Shown in pieces: positions 37,600 through 49,300 of a DNA stretch of 64,000 bases. Each line of letters opens with the position of its first letter. Within the stretch, counting starts at the first letter, position 1. The notes beneath the pieces were generated by a model. It ran no database searches, was not told the origin of the DNA, and saw nothing but the letters and a program-made list of their open reading frames with translations. Position numbers and translations under genes: made by a program. Source of the stretch: Dryococelus australis (taxonomy: Eukaryota; Arthropoda; Insecta; Phasmatodea; Phasmatidae); contig CM056999.1 in NCBI GenBank assembly GCA_029891345.1, forward strand, positions 24,649,418-24,713,417, given 5' to 3'.

Positions 37600-39470
37600 T
37601 ATAGAGTTAATACATATATCTAATTAATGTCACAAAATTTTCATCTGGCCTGAACACCATGTTATTTTGGTCTACATGCTTCAAACACATCACTTCAGCA
37701 TCATCCTCATCAATTATATTTTGAATAACACGTACATATCTATATTCACTTATTTTTTGTTTTCTTCCTACTTCATATTTCACCAAAATAATATCTGACT
37801 GGCACAAATCTTGTACTAAGGTACCTGGCTTTAAAGTTGGTGTCCCATTTTCATTACTTGAACCACAGCTGTTGTCATATTTACTAGAAATTACCACATT
37901 TTCATTACTTTCACTGCTTTCCCAACTTTTATTTCATCTTCACTATCACTGCTGAATTGTTTCCTTTTTCTGGGATTTTTTTGGCTTAGACCTACCTTTC
38001 TCGTTTCTTGTTATCACTTTCTTTTTACTAGGCTTTAATGGCAACTTGTGTATTTCTTCTAAAAAAAATTTCTGTTGTAATGACCTTAGCACTGCAGTCA
38101 ATTTTCCTTCTCTTTGTTGACATAGTGGAAGTTTTTCCAATCCTTTGAAGCAACAATGTTCAAAACACAATCAATTTTCTTGTGCTTGAGGCACTTCTGC
38201 ATTGCTGGAGTCAGCTTTAGTTTCCTGTAGGGCTTTATACAGATTGGCTTCTTACTGGTTGGAAACTTCTTTGTTGTATCTTTCAAGCTTGATGGGTTAC
38301 AATCTGTCAGTGGGATATTTGTTGCGGTTTAAGGGGAAAATCCCTGTACTCTCGAAACCTTTCTTAATTATCTCAGCTGCGAGACTAGTGTGCGAAATTT
38401 TGCACAGAATCCCAACAAATTCCGCTTTCTGCATTTTTCTTTAATTCCTTATCTGCCATTCTGTAACAGCCCTATCAAAGCTCTGTTTTAAAGAACAAAA
38501 TCCACATTTATCCAATGGCTGCAAAATGTCTGTCACATGAGAGGGAAGTATTATACTACATCTGTTTTCAGAATTTTTTTTTTTTTTTATATAGTTTCTC
38601 GGTTCAGATGGATCACATGCCCATCCAAGTTTATCAAAAGGGGTCTTTCCTTCACAATACTGCATAACTGTGTAAAATAACCTCAAAAAATGTCAGCAGT
38701 GATGTATCCTTTCTGCAACAGTGCATATGTAGTTCCATGTATATCATTCTCTCCTGTCCAAGCCGACCACATTTTTGTACTTTGTATATAAGTGATGGTG
38801 AAAAATCACCAGCAGTCAAACATCTTGTCACAATGTTAGTGTTGCCCTGTTCTTTTCCCATGATTGTTCTATGAAACTTCTGCCATTTTGATGTGGCAGC
38901 TTTAACATTCCTGGGATCACTCGAAAATCCAGACTTGTCTAAATTCCAAATATGTTTAGGTTTATCGTGTAAGTATTCTTATTTTTTGCTCTTCTAAATA
39001 AAAAGAATCCATAAACCAAAAATGGATCAGCAGTATTTTGTCCTCTTGGTTTTTCCAGGGCTTCTAACGTCTTTAAACATAATCTTTTCCTCCTACAAAA
39101 ACTTTGAAACCACTCCAGGTTAGTTGTTTTTAAATGGTGTAATCAATTCATGTTGCCCAATAAAATCTAGTACTACAGTTTTAACATCCTGTTTTGATAA
39201 TGGAAATCCCCATTTTGCTAAGATATTTATATAATTTTAAAGTTCCTGTTCATGTTTCAGTGAGAGTGCAATTTTTCTACATTGATTTTTAGGAGTGGGA
39301 TCCAGTATCTTCCTTCCTAACACTGATTTTCATATATTATACTTCACAGCCACAGCTCGAATCAGTTTCTTGTCATATACAACTTCACTAATTGCCTTAG
39401 CTAATGTGTCTGCTGAATACAGTTGACCTATTTTATTGTAGTTAACTTTATAAGCATACACACACCATGT
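37600..39470 (-). pseudogene. Pogo/CENP-B-type transposase, decayed
   Basis: From 39470 down, the minus strand gives, with many stops, a helix-turn-helix-like start, ILAKWGFPLSKQDVK then GQHELITPFKNN, IWNLDKSGFSSDPRNVKAAT (first catalytic Asp region), CLTAGDFSPSLIYK, PSHVTDILQPLDKCGF and DRAVTEWQ. This is the order of pogo/Tigger/Jerky DDE transposases. A C-terminal frame (37607-37897) reads DIILVKYEVGRKQKISEYRY, the tail domain found in several of these proteins. The D-x-x-H-S-S block is not readable. Clearly non-functional. Confidence 0.8.
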
Positions 39471-39479
39471 GACAAGCTG

Positions 39480-40170
39480 AACATAACCTGAAACATACAA
39501 TTGTACTGCAGGGAGACCTCAGATGGAAAAAAACAGGTAGAGAGGGTGGTTGCAAAAGGAAGAAGGGCTCTGGGTATGCTGGGAAGGGTGCTGAAGGGAG
39601 TCGGCTGTTAGGTGAAGGCGTATGGAACAATGGTACGGCCAATGTTAGAATATGCTGCAGCAGTATGGGACCCATATTTGGAGGTGGAGGTGCGAGAACT
39701 GGAAAAGGTGCAGAGAAGGGCAGCAAGATGGGTGAAGGGTAGGTGGAGAAGGCAGGGGCAGGATGATGAGGAAGAAAGGAACTATAGGCCATCAGTGATG
39801 AAAGAAATGGGGTGGAGCTCATTGAAGGACAGGGGGAAAGTTGAACGGCTAGTCAGGATGTACAGGGAGGTGAATGAAGAGGGAGGATGCAGAGGGCTAC
39901 ACTGCAAGCTAAGTAAGGAGGTGTTTAGAGGAAGAGGAAACAACAGTGAGAAGCTACAGAGGGTGTGGAGGAGAACGGAGCGAGTTAGGCAGTCCATGCT
40001 TGTGAGGTCTGTGAGGGAGTGGAATGTGTTGAGGGAGGAATTGGTATCTCTGAGAGGGGTTGGTAAGTTCTGGAAGGGAGTGGAAATGGAGTTGGTTGGG
40101 TGAAGGAGAGGTGAGCGAGCTCGCCACCAGGCGGTAGCCTAATTACGAGTGTATGTATGTTTGTATGACA
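39480..40170 (+). pseudogene. 3' tail of a LINE (copy 2) inserted in the pogo-like element
   Basis: The + strand reads VAKGRRALGMLGRVLKGVGC, a stop, VKAYGTMVRPMLEYAAAVWD and LEKVQRRAARWVKGR, then RMYREVNEEGG and WRRTERVRQSMLVRSVREW to a stop near 40101. It is the last part of a LINE reverse transcriptase followed by a short 3' end (gcctaattacgagtgtatgt). The copy at 16.4-16.7 kb is the same family in the other orientation. Confidence 0.8.
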
Positions 40171-40407
40171 CATACAAACAGAAAATGAAAATCAACAATA
40201 GGCAGGCCCAACAACAGTTTCAAAATTAGTTATCTGACAACAGGTTGATCAACTGTCCCATATTTCCCTATGTATGTTTCATGATTACCCCAAAACATGT
40301 CCCTCTATTCCCCCACAACTTTACACAGTTATTTATTTATTGATAAAGATCCCACAAATACATAAATACATAGCTTTAAGATTAATTTCTGTCGAGCGTT
40401 CTTTTCA

Positions 40408-40634
40408 TTTTGGGGAAAAAAAAAAAAAAAAAAAAATACATGTACCTACAATAGGTGTTCCAAAACTAACAAATTTCTCTAGCTGTACTAGTTCTAAAGG
40501 AAATTTTTTCATTTTAAGTAAAAGTTTATAGTTTAAATTTTTTAGGCACATAATAATAGTGATTTCTGGTTATTCAGCAATTGCTTGTAATGCAGTGAAC
40601 TCAAAGTGATCTTTTCCACCAGAACAAACACACG

Positions 40635-40683
<49 letters not shown>
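40408..40683. repeat. Poly-A run and (TA)n microsatellite
   Basis: A run of about 22 A lies at 40416-40437 and a TA run of about 36 bases at 40647-40681, edged by gtgtgtg and cagacaga. They lie in the right arm of the pogo-like element. Confidence 0.85.
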
Positions 40684-40684
<1 letters not shown>

Positions 40685-41179
40685 GACAGACACACACATA
40701 ACTTTAACAGGAGAGACAATGATGTCCCACTTTTACCCAACATTTTGCTGTCCCACATTTACCCTAGTTGACCCGATAGGAATTACAGTGGCTCACGTTA
40801 ATATTCGGTCACAGATGATTATCGTAGTTTCATGGCCTTATGTTATATTAGAAATGAAGATAAACATAAAACATAGTGCACAATCATTCTTGTGTGTCTT
40901 AAATGAAATGCAACAGTAGCCAATAACTGAAATTAGCAGTGCAATTTAATGAAACACTATATTTTGCCCACACATGTTTCATGCGTGGCACAGGCATAAT
41001 GCACATTGCGTTCACACCTCGTGTCTTTCCCCGCACACTCTCTATGCTGAGAGGTTGAATTGGGTAGCTCTGTTGGGCTGCATTAGTCAGGCAAAGGGAC
41101 GTAGTGGCACGAATACAACATTTGAACAGTGGCAGCCGGTAAATTATCTTCATGCTGATGTGTGAGGCCTTGGGACGAC

Positions 41180-43020
41180 ATCATCACAACAATCGAAAGG
41201 ATTGGTTTTGTCGGAAGCTAGGTCAGGCATATGCACCCTCTGGCGAGGGGTTTGGAATTCTCTCAGTTCCTGCATGATACTGGCGCATGTCCACTCTAGA
41301 GAACTGGCCTGATAGCTTTAAGGCATGGCATGAAGTTGGGCTTGGCTAGTATAATCTTACGTTTCAGATTGACTTTCAGCGGGGCACCTGGGTGATGCGT
41401 AACCATGGATGGCAGCTTGACCTGATTCGTCTCTGATGGGTGTACGTACACTACAAGTGGGTTAGTGCTATGGTACTGCTGATGTGAGCTATCGGAGCGT
41501 GAGCTGCTGGTTCACGTCTGAAGCTGGAGTGAGGGGCTTCCAAGGGCTGATCTGGTTTGCTAAAATACGCTGTGATCCAGGGGTGTCTCTCCCTATTCAG
41601 ATATGTGGGAGCCTCGAATAGGTCCTTGGGGATTTACGGTGTAACTGGGATCTGTAAACAGCGCAATGTCTGGGCTTGGTCCTTTGGTGAGAGCTGGTTG
41701 AGCATGTTTATGAGGGAGGGGTTAAGCTCTTGCAATTGCCCAGAGGCAGTTAGCACCTCTTTTACCTTTTCTTAGATACCATTCCGACGGGAGAAAGGCA
41801 TCTGGATTAGAACACACTCTCATGTTCGTAAAGTGATTGCAGGTGATGTGTGTATCTACTTGGTGTAGGGCCACGTGAAACGTCTGCCAATTCGACACCC
41901 TATCTCGGTGTTCGGCATCTGAACATGGTAAGAACAGAGTCAGGCCTCGTCGTCGACAGTCCCTGCACGTGGATGTACATTTCTGAAGCACACAGTCTTC
42001 CCAATTCAGGGAACGACCCCTCCGGCGCCAAAATGGGGTGAAGAGCGCGAACACCGAGCCTACAAGCTGGACTTTAGAGACATAGTACCTAAGTGTAGGC
42101 TTTACCATTCTGCCTACCGTGGTGTGCAGAATGGTTTGCTGATGCTAGTGCATTTGGGTTTTTGACAGTATACTGACTTGCGTGAGTAACTTTCCCGGTC
42201 ACCTGCTATCCCTTATTTGGTATGAAGTACACTAGGAGAGGATCTACTTCTATGGGAAGAAGATACGCTTGAGTCAGAAAAACTGTTGTTTATTCCAATT
42301 AACTGGAAATAAAAACAAGTGGTGTTGCACAACTTTCTAATGTTGTCAAGAGATTAAGGAAGCTTAAGCCTACATTATCTAGGTAGAGTGGACGAGAGCT
42401 ATTAAAATAACCTAAACTGATACTACTCCCTATGTATGTGTTGCCCAGAGAGGGCCGCAGTGTCTCTGTGTTTAGACGAAGAATCTTCCCTGAAGACTAA
42501 GCAGGTTTAGAAGGATGGCTCCGGCGACAAGGCGCGGTGAAGACCAAGGAGAGGTGTTTCCTTCGGCACAAATACGGTGAAGGAAGGGTAGGTAGAGATA
42601 GGACGCGAGTTGCGTGATAGGCACAGACTGGTCAGTTCTCCGGCAACGAGTGCGGTGGAGAAATGAAGACTGGTCCTCTGGTGTCTTTCGTAGCCGAGCC
42701 GATGAACAACTGGCGTTAACGGGCATGACGTGCTATTTATACTCTGTCAGGCTCTTCCCCCGGAGTCAACTGGATAGGGGTGGTGGTTGAGAGGGAGTAG
42801 CCATACCATAGCTTCCTCAAGGCGTGATGTCACCGGCCCGCTTGGATATGAGGAGGTGGTGAAGCATACTGATGTAGCCATCTAGGAGCATGAAGTGGTA
42901 TTTGGTGCCTTGATGCATAGTCTCGGTGGGCTGGTGAATAATATAATCTGCTGGCTGGAAAGTCCATTCTTGCCGGGGTAGACAGTACAAGTTTTTAACA
43001 TCTCGTTGCTTGTCCACAAT
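41180..43020 (-). mobile_element. LTR-retrotransposon-like insertion in the Tc1 element
   Basis: The minus strand has a CRE-like GGTGACATCACG (about 42823-42834), a TATA box (TATAAATA, 42734-42741), and further downstream a TTTTGGCGCCGGAGG stretch (about 42019-42033) like a primer-binding site. Short minus-strand frames follow (41722-42108) but no gag or pol domain is recognised. The LTR limits (about 42035-43015) and target duplication were not resolved. This 1.8 kb has no counterpart in a normal Tc1 element. Confidence 0.4.
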
Positions 43021-43044
43021 AAAACTCCATTGCTATCTGTCGGC

Positions 43045-44080
43045 TATTCTGGCTCCCAGATGAGGCAAAGTTGTTTATACCATTGTTGAAAAGACGAATT
43101 ACGTCAATGCAAAGAAGAAATTTCAACTAGAAATTGCGAAGCATTTGAATCTGCAGAGGTTCAATGTCGGAGACATCATAAGGTTTGAGAAGGAAGAAAG
43201 AATGTATTTAATACCTCAAAAAGGACAGCCAAAGAAATCAAGCATAAGAGAGTAGAATGTCTAGTACTCAGGAAAATAAATATCCCTAATTTAGTGCTTG
43301 CAAACATACCACGGAGGTACTCAATGAATGTGGAGAGAAGATCCACCCAGATACCATACGAGTTATCAGAAGAGCATGATATAATGGCAAGGTGCTTAGA
43401 AAGAAGCCTTTTATTTAATGAGGTGAATAGAAGAAAACTACTTTCATCTGCAAAAGACCATGCTGACAAAGATGAAAGCTGGTGGAATGATGTGATGTTT
43501 GCTCATGAGACGAAAATGAATGTTTTTGGTTCTGATGGCAGGGTAATGGTATGGCGCAAGCTAATTGAGGAGCTAAAACCTGGGAACTTACAACCTACTG
43601 TGAAACATGATCGAGGTAGTATTGTGATTTGGGGCTATTGATCTTCAGCAGGTGTTGGGGAGGCAGTACAGGTCGATGAAACAGTGAAAAAGGAAGACTA
43701 TCTTAACATCCTGAAAACCTAGCTTAACATTCTGAAAACAAGCCTACACAAGAGAGTGCTGAAAAACTGAGCATTAGGAACACATTTAAATTCTACCAAG
43801 ATAATGTCGCAAAACTCAAGTCATATATAGATAGCTGACTTTTGTATAACTGTCCCAAAGTCATTAACACGCCTTCTCAGTCACCCGACCTGAATCTGGT
43901 AGAAAGTTTGTGGGATGAACTCAAAAGAAGACCTAGGACTACTACAATTAGGTCCACTAAAGAGTAGCGAAAAGTTTCGAGGAAGAATTGAGTAAGATTG
44001 GTTCCGAATGTACCAGGAAATTAATTGCTAATATGCCACAATGCCTGCGAGAAGTTATTTAACAGAATGGCCATGCTACC
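43045..44080 (+). pseudogene. Tc1-family transposase, decayed
   Basis: The + strand gives, with frameshifts and stops, FQLEIAKHLNLQRF (DNA-binding helix), RKLLSSAKDHADKDESWWND then VMFAHETKMNVFGSDGRVMV, KPGNLQPTVKHDRGSIVIWG, FYQDNVAKLKSYIDS and SPDLNLVESLWDELKRR. These are the Tc1/mariner motifs in order. The first catalytic site reads FAHETKM where active enzymes have F-T-D-E-S-K-F, so an Asp-to-His change adds to the broken frame. The second Asp (YQDN) is kept. Confidence 0.85.
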
Positions 44081-44358
44081 ATGTAGTAAAGACTGTTTAG
44101 TTTGCAAAGAGGATTACGTTTGTGTTTGAATGATGATGGCTGAATATTAAAGTGGCGTACTTATGCACCTTGGGAAGACAAATTCATACTTTTTAAGTTG
44201 CATTGCTCATTTCCATTATTAACTACCACTATATTTCATTTAAAGCACACAAGAATGATTGTGCAATATGTTTTATGTTTATCTTAATTTCTACTGTAAC
44301 ATACGGCCATGAAACTGCATTAATCATTGGTGGCCTAATATTAATGTGAGCCATTCTA

Positions 44359-45640
44359 TGTTTTGAGTTTTGAGACCATCAGCTAATATACGTAGTGCAT
44401 AACTTTTCATAGCAAGTCTTTTATTCAGCTTATTAATATGGTGTTTCCTATTTACATTTGTGTCAACTCATGTCCTAGGAATTTTATTGCCTCCATTTGA
44501 CTTAAATTACTATATTGTATATACTGATATCAAGGGACTCTGTATTTCATGATTTGGTAAAGACTATATAATTTTTTTTAGTGAGGTTTAATATTAGCCT
44601 TTTGTTTGAATAAACCAACAGTTTATCTCATTAATGGTTTTAATCATATTTTCCTAAAGGAGAGGAACGCTGGTTCCAGACATTATTAGACTTGTGTCAT
44701 CACTCAGCATTTTGTGTTAAAGAACCATTATCTTTAGTTTTTTGGTTTAGTGACACTGAAGAAGTTAAATAATTTATATAGGCTATTTTAAAAATAATAG
44801 AGGACCTAAAATTGATTCTTGCGGCACTCCTACTGTAATGTTATTTAAAGTTGATTTGTGTTTAGTAGTGTATCTTGTCCTTTTATAAGAAATTTCTACA
44901 TACCGTTTACATTTAGTTAGATAGTATTGGAACCATTTATTTGAAATGTTCTGATGCCTATTTTGTTTATCCAAAAAAACTGAATAATTGACACAGTGAA
45001 AGGCTTTTGTTAAATCTTCAGGAAAGGCCAGCAACTTTATTCTCCTCTTCAATTGATTTTGTGATGTTATTCAATAGTTTTTGTATTGCTTTCACTGTGG
45101 AAAGATTTTTTCTAAACCCATAAGGAGAAGTGTTTATAATATTAAATTTATCACAAAAGGAAATCAATCTATTTTTCACTATTGTTTATTTTAGAAACAG
45201 CTGGAAGAATGGATATAAGTCTATAATTGTTAGCCCACCTCTTGTCTTCTTTTTTAAAAAAATGGGAAACTTTTACAATTTTAGCCTGTCTGGAAAAACT
45301 CCTGTTTCAAGTGATTTATTGCATACATTTACAAGACACTGGCAATAGTTTGAATAACTTCTTTAATCACCATCATAGGTATATCATCACAGCTGCTGAA
45401 ACAACTATTAGATAAATTACGGATTACTTTAATTTTATCCTCTGGTTTGGATGGTTGGAATATAATTGAGCAAGAAATATTCAGTAGAATGCAATTTGTC
45501 TGTATTGCATTTGGCACAGTTCAGAATTTGTTGCCAATATCGCTAGGTTCAGTTATTTAAGTGTTATTACAAGGTTATTGAATTTATGGATAAAAATCTA
45601 CTTAGGACATTTCATTTTTAACCATCTGCCAAACTGTCTT
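44359..45640 (-). pseudogene. LINE reverse transcriptase (interrupted element, 5' piece)
   Basis: From about 45520 down, the minus strand reads CDDIPMMVIKEVIQTIASVL, FPIFLKKK, SPYGFRKNLSTVKAIQKLL, AFPEDLTKAFHCVNYSVFLD, WFQYYLTKCKRYVEI and VGVPQESILGPLLFLK, then LSDDTSLIMSGTSVPLL (the F/Y-A-D-D box), and KRLAMKSYALRILADGLKTQ just before the Tc1 end. This is the reverse transcriptase of a Jockey/CR1-like LINE. It continues at 35.09-35.45 kb. No endonuclease domain was seen upstream of 45640. Confidence 0.85.
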
Positions 45641-46151
45641 TGCTTAGCTGATGCAGATGCGGCAGTGCTCCATTCTGACCTTCATGGAAATGTCCTCATG
45701 GTGATGTCAAATTGATGGGAGTGTTGATTATACAGTGGATGTGAATCATTTGCAATGTTTGTTAAAGTTATGTAAGAAAAATAAAATTGAAGGTAGTGAT
45801 AACTACAGCTGTGTTGGTGGCTGTTTTTTTTTTTTGGTGAGGGGTAAGTGCTTAGTTGTGTCAGTGAAATTTATGAAATAACATTTTGAATTACGTAGAA
45901 TTTTGGTAAAATTTTTTTACATATTCTCATGAACAAACATTTTGTATCCTTTCATTCTACAAACTTTTCTGTTTATACAGCTTCATAGTTTCATAACAGA
46001 CTTTGTTGCAGAAGATACCTAGCCTGCTCTTTTAAGCACTTATTTTACTTAAATACTTGTATTGGTTAGCTAATATAAATTATAGTGTCTTACGTATGCA
46101 TAAAATTTGAACAATTAAGATTTTGTAATCTAAAGTTAAATTCTTTTCTAG

Positions 46152-46202
46152 GTGTTCTCACCATGCCGACTGTTCCTGCTCACAGCCAAAGTGCCGACAA
46201 GG
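46152..46202 (+). CDS. CARMIL: CARMIL exon 3 (residues 46-62)
   Basis: A 51-nt exon with acceptor attcttttctag and donor GTGAGT at 46203. It is in phase 0 on both sides and encodes VFSPCRLFLLTAKVPTR. Joined to exon 2 this gives NRVLVFSPCRLFLLTAKVP, a hallmark CARMIL stretch in the core of the PH-like domain. It follows a 28 kb intron made largely of transposons. The exon is short but matches the family at almost every position. Confidence 0.93.
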
Positions 46203-46235
46203 GTGAGTGTAAAGTAACCAGGTTTTCACACTATG

Positions 46236-46279
46236 TCAAAAACACACACACATACACATATATATATTTACACACACAC

Positions 46280-46324
<45 letters not shown>

Positions 46325-46340
46325 ACACACACACATAGTG
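46236..46340. repeat. (CA)n microsatellite
   Basis: Alternating CA over about 100 bases, with short TA and CG variants, starting 34 bases after the exon 3 donor. The long frame here (HTHTHT) is repeat-encoded. Confidence 0.95.
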
Positions 46341-46344
46341 AAAA

Positions 46345-49300
46345 ACTAGTGCTGGTATCCAGTGACTACACCCAAATGTAAACATAGCTCAAAACTTAGT
46401 ATTCTGTGACTGCACCAAATGCTAAAAAGTGGAAATTTAAGGCTCTGGCGACTATACTAAATGAACCATAGCTGAATTTTAGGGTCAGACCAAAATAGGT
46501 ACAAATTTAACACACTACTAATAACTTCCATAACTTTTACCAACCCAGGGAGGGGGGAGGGGTAACTCTACCACAGGGCTGTTTAAGGAGCGTTCTAAAG
46601 CTCCATACTCTAAACTTAAAAAAATTGTAGAACTCTAAAAACAGAAACACTACTATGAGCTCTCACTTGCTTGAAAGAGCTACTACGTAGCGATCTCATA
46701 CAGAAACACTGACTTACTAATTATAATTAATTCAATCATCTGCTTACCATCTTAAAACAAATGAAAAACATAAAAATGACTATTACGCACCTTAGGGAGG
46801 ATTTCTACGTCTACGTAAAATAAAAGATTTAAGCTTCCGAACATCAATTTTATTTTACGATTTCTTTTCTGAAGACAGATTTCGTACAACATTGCTTGAT
46901 CTTTACGTAGATACTTTTTACAAACAAAAATAAGAGCTTGTTAGGTCTCGGGATCTCATATAAAATTACCATACTAAAAAAATACATTTCTAAAAAGAGG
47001 TTGTCGTTTGCTGAGCTGGTTGTACAAAACAAACTAAACTAATCGTCTTGTGTTAATGGCAACTGTTTTACTGAAATGACTTGACAAACTTCACATCTAA
47101 AAAGAAAAAAAACTATCACGACTTGTTCACAAATTATCAATGAGGGGAAAAACGTATTACATCTTTTAAAACATCTCATCGGTCAACTAAATTAGGCTAC
47201 TAGACAAAACATTTAAAAACTCAGAAAACGATTATCAGGCCTTAATAACACAAGTACATAATTAATTAGTAGGTTTGTGCGCAAAGCACTTTTTTGGTTC
47301 GAGATGAGATCGAGACGAGATGCCTAAAAAAATTTGAGGTTCTAGAAGAGATCAAAAATTTTTATAACTAAATTTTGCAGTGACACAATATTATTATTTT
47401 TTCTGTGAAATACATTTCCTTACTTATTCACATAAAGTGTGCACAAATCCCAGGAAATTAAAAATATTTCAACTATCCATGCAATTTTTATAGTCAAATG
47501 GAATGATCAATGCTGAAGTCCAACAATAATAAAGTTTCAGGTTTTTAAAATTCCTAAACACACATTTTGATACATACAGGTAGTGAAAAACAAATTAGTC
47601 ACCATGATAAAAATGTCTGTCTTATCTGTGTTTATGGCAGTTACAGTAAGTAATAAGTAATATACTATGAAAACATAATTTAAAATGCCTTCGCACATAA
47701 TGGTGTGCATTTTCAGTTTTTTACACAATTGCAATAAATTGTACATTTTTATATTTAGAAAGATTGGTGAAAAATTCAGCAATAATAGTATGGTAAACAA
47801 TCTTCCATACAGAAACACAACCTTTTCCATATGTTCAGCAAACAGGTTTTTTTCATCTAATTGAAACTGTTGCCAGCATTGGGAGAAAGAATGAGACGAA
47901 AGAATGAGTATGTGGAAGGGAGCTTGGAGTAGTGTGGGCGTGTCTAGATGGAAGGTAGTGATAAAGAAGGGAATGATGTAGAGGGGTATGGGCTTGACTA
48001 CAGGGTCGGTGGGCTGAAGGGAGCAAAGGGTTATGGGCGTGACCTAGAGGAAGGGAGGAAGCAGTGTGTTGTCACCTGTAGGATGGCTGCCACAGAGGTG
48101 GACAAAATTCCTAGCATAGGAAAATTTCCCCAGAAGAACATAAAAATTTAGGTCAAAATTTCCCCAATAATATGAAACCATATTTTTTATGACAAATCCT
48201 TTACAGTGTTGATAAACTTAACACTGTAATATATTAAAATTTACAGTAAATAGTTGTACATGCACACTTTGCAATTTAGGTAATTTAGAAATTAGGTATT
48301 GGCATAAAAACATTTTTACCCCCGAAACATGTTTATAAATTTGTCAACATACAGTACATTTAAATGTTTTAACTTTGTTTCAGAAAATGCAAAAAAATAA
48401 GAACATATGAATAGTTTTTCACGCATGCAATCATTTGTTCACTTATGTTCATAAACAAAAGGATTTTGGAAATCTGTGTTAATGTCAATGTCACACTATG
48501 TACTACTTGATGCTTTACTAAACATACAAAACAATAGGTAAATTTATTTCACATAAATTCTTCAAAATCAGAGAATAAAAGCAGCACTCAAAAAAATACT
48601 TTAGTAATATATTTTAAATCTTAAGTCAGGGAAACTTAAATCATTAATATTACAATATATTTTTCTTTTGTAATACCCTGAAGAACGAATTCGCTTCTGA
48701 TACATTTCAATAACAAATCTGGAAAAAAAAAACATCAAAATCATTCAATCCTGAAATAACACCCAAAACCCGCAAATCGAAGTGAAACTCATAGTTTAAT
48801 AAAGAAACTTACTTTGTAATATCTTAATAATACACACAAACCGAATTTCAGAAAATTCCTGGATCCTGGTCCACTATTAACAACTTACAACCTACTCAGA
48901 CTGCATTTAACATGGGAATCGCAAGTTCCCGTAGGTTTAGGCGTTGCCGCACGTGAGGGTTCTTATCCCTGGAGCTTTGTGCTCCCAGCTCAGCTGTATA
49001 CTGTATTTGCTCTACGTACAGAGGCTTCTAGGGGGAACATTTTTTGTGCATGCTGCTGTACATAATTTTTTACCAGTGCTCGTGAGTTTGTGGGGGGAAA
49101 AAAAAAAGGGGGGGGGGGGTGTTTCCTCTGTTGGACACTTGCTTGTGTGGTGTAAAGTTTAGTATTTCTGCAATATTCACCATATACAGTTACATATTTC
49201 TTGAATTAATGGAAGAATAGCTAATGGTTTTAATTATTCTTTGTTATATTCACTGTATATTCATTGGATTGTCGGGCTCACGAAGTTTGGAGTTTTCACT

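Larger units (their letters stand above)
35451..40776 (-). mobile_element. Pogo/Tigger-like DNA transposon with TA duplication
   Basis: The left end TAGGGTCAGCTGGGGTAATT (35451-) and right end, read inward, TCGGGTCAACTAGGGTAAAT (-40776) are imperfect terminal repeats flanked by TA on both sides (35449-35450 and 40777-40778). Near both ends copies of a GGGGTAA-n-TGGGAC-like motif recur (near 35464, 35640-35690, 40255, 40295, 40722, 40750). A decayed minus-strand CENP-B/pogo-type transposase lies inside. Later insertions are a Tigger-like MITE with a Harbinger-like MITE inside it, and a + strand LINE tail. Confidence 0.8.
40786..44356 (+). mobile_element. Tc1-like transposon with long terminal repeats, interrupted
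   Basis: The left arm starts CAGTGGCTCACGTTAATATT (40786-) and the right arm, read inward, GAATGGCTCACATTAATATT (-44356). The arms match for about 125 bp (to 40915 on the left, from 44230 on the right). Both ends are flanked by TA (40784-40785 and 44357-44358). A Tc1 transposase remnant fills 43.1-44.1 kb. About 1.8 kb of LTR-retrotransposon-like DNA interrupts the left half. The left TA lies 5 bases from the right TA of the pogo-like element. Confidence 0.85.

Noticed and set aside
46085-46381. 98-residue + strand frame over CARMIL exon 3
   Set aside because: It uses a different frame from the exon and its C-terminal half is (CA)n repeat.
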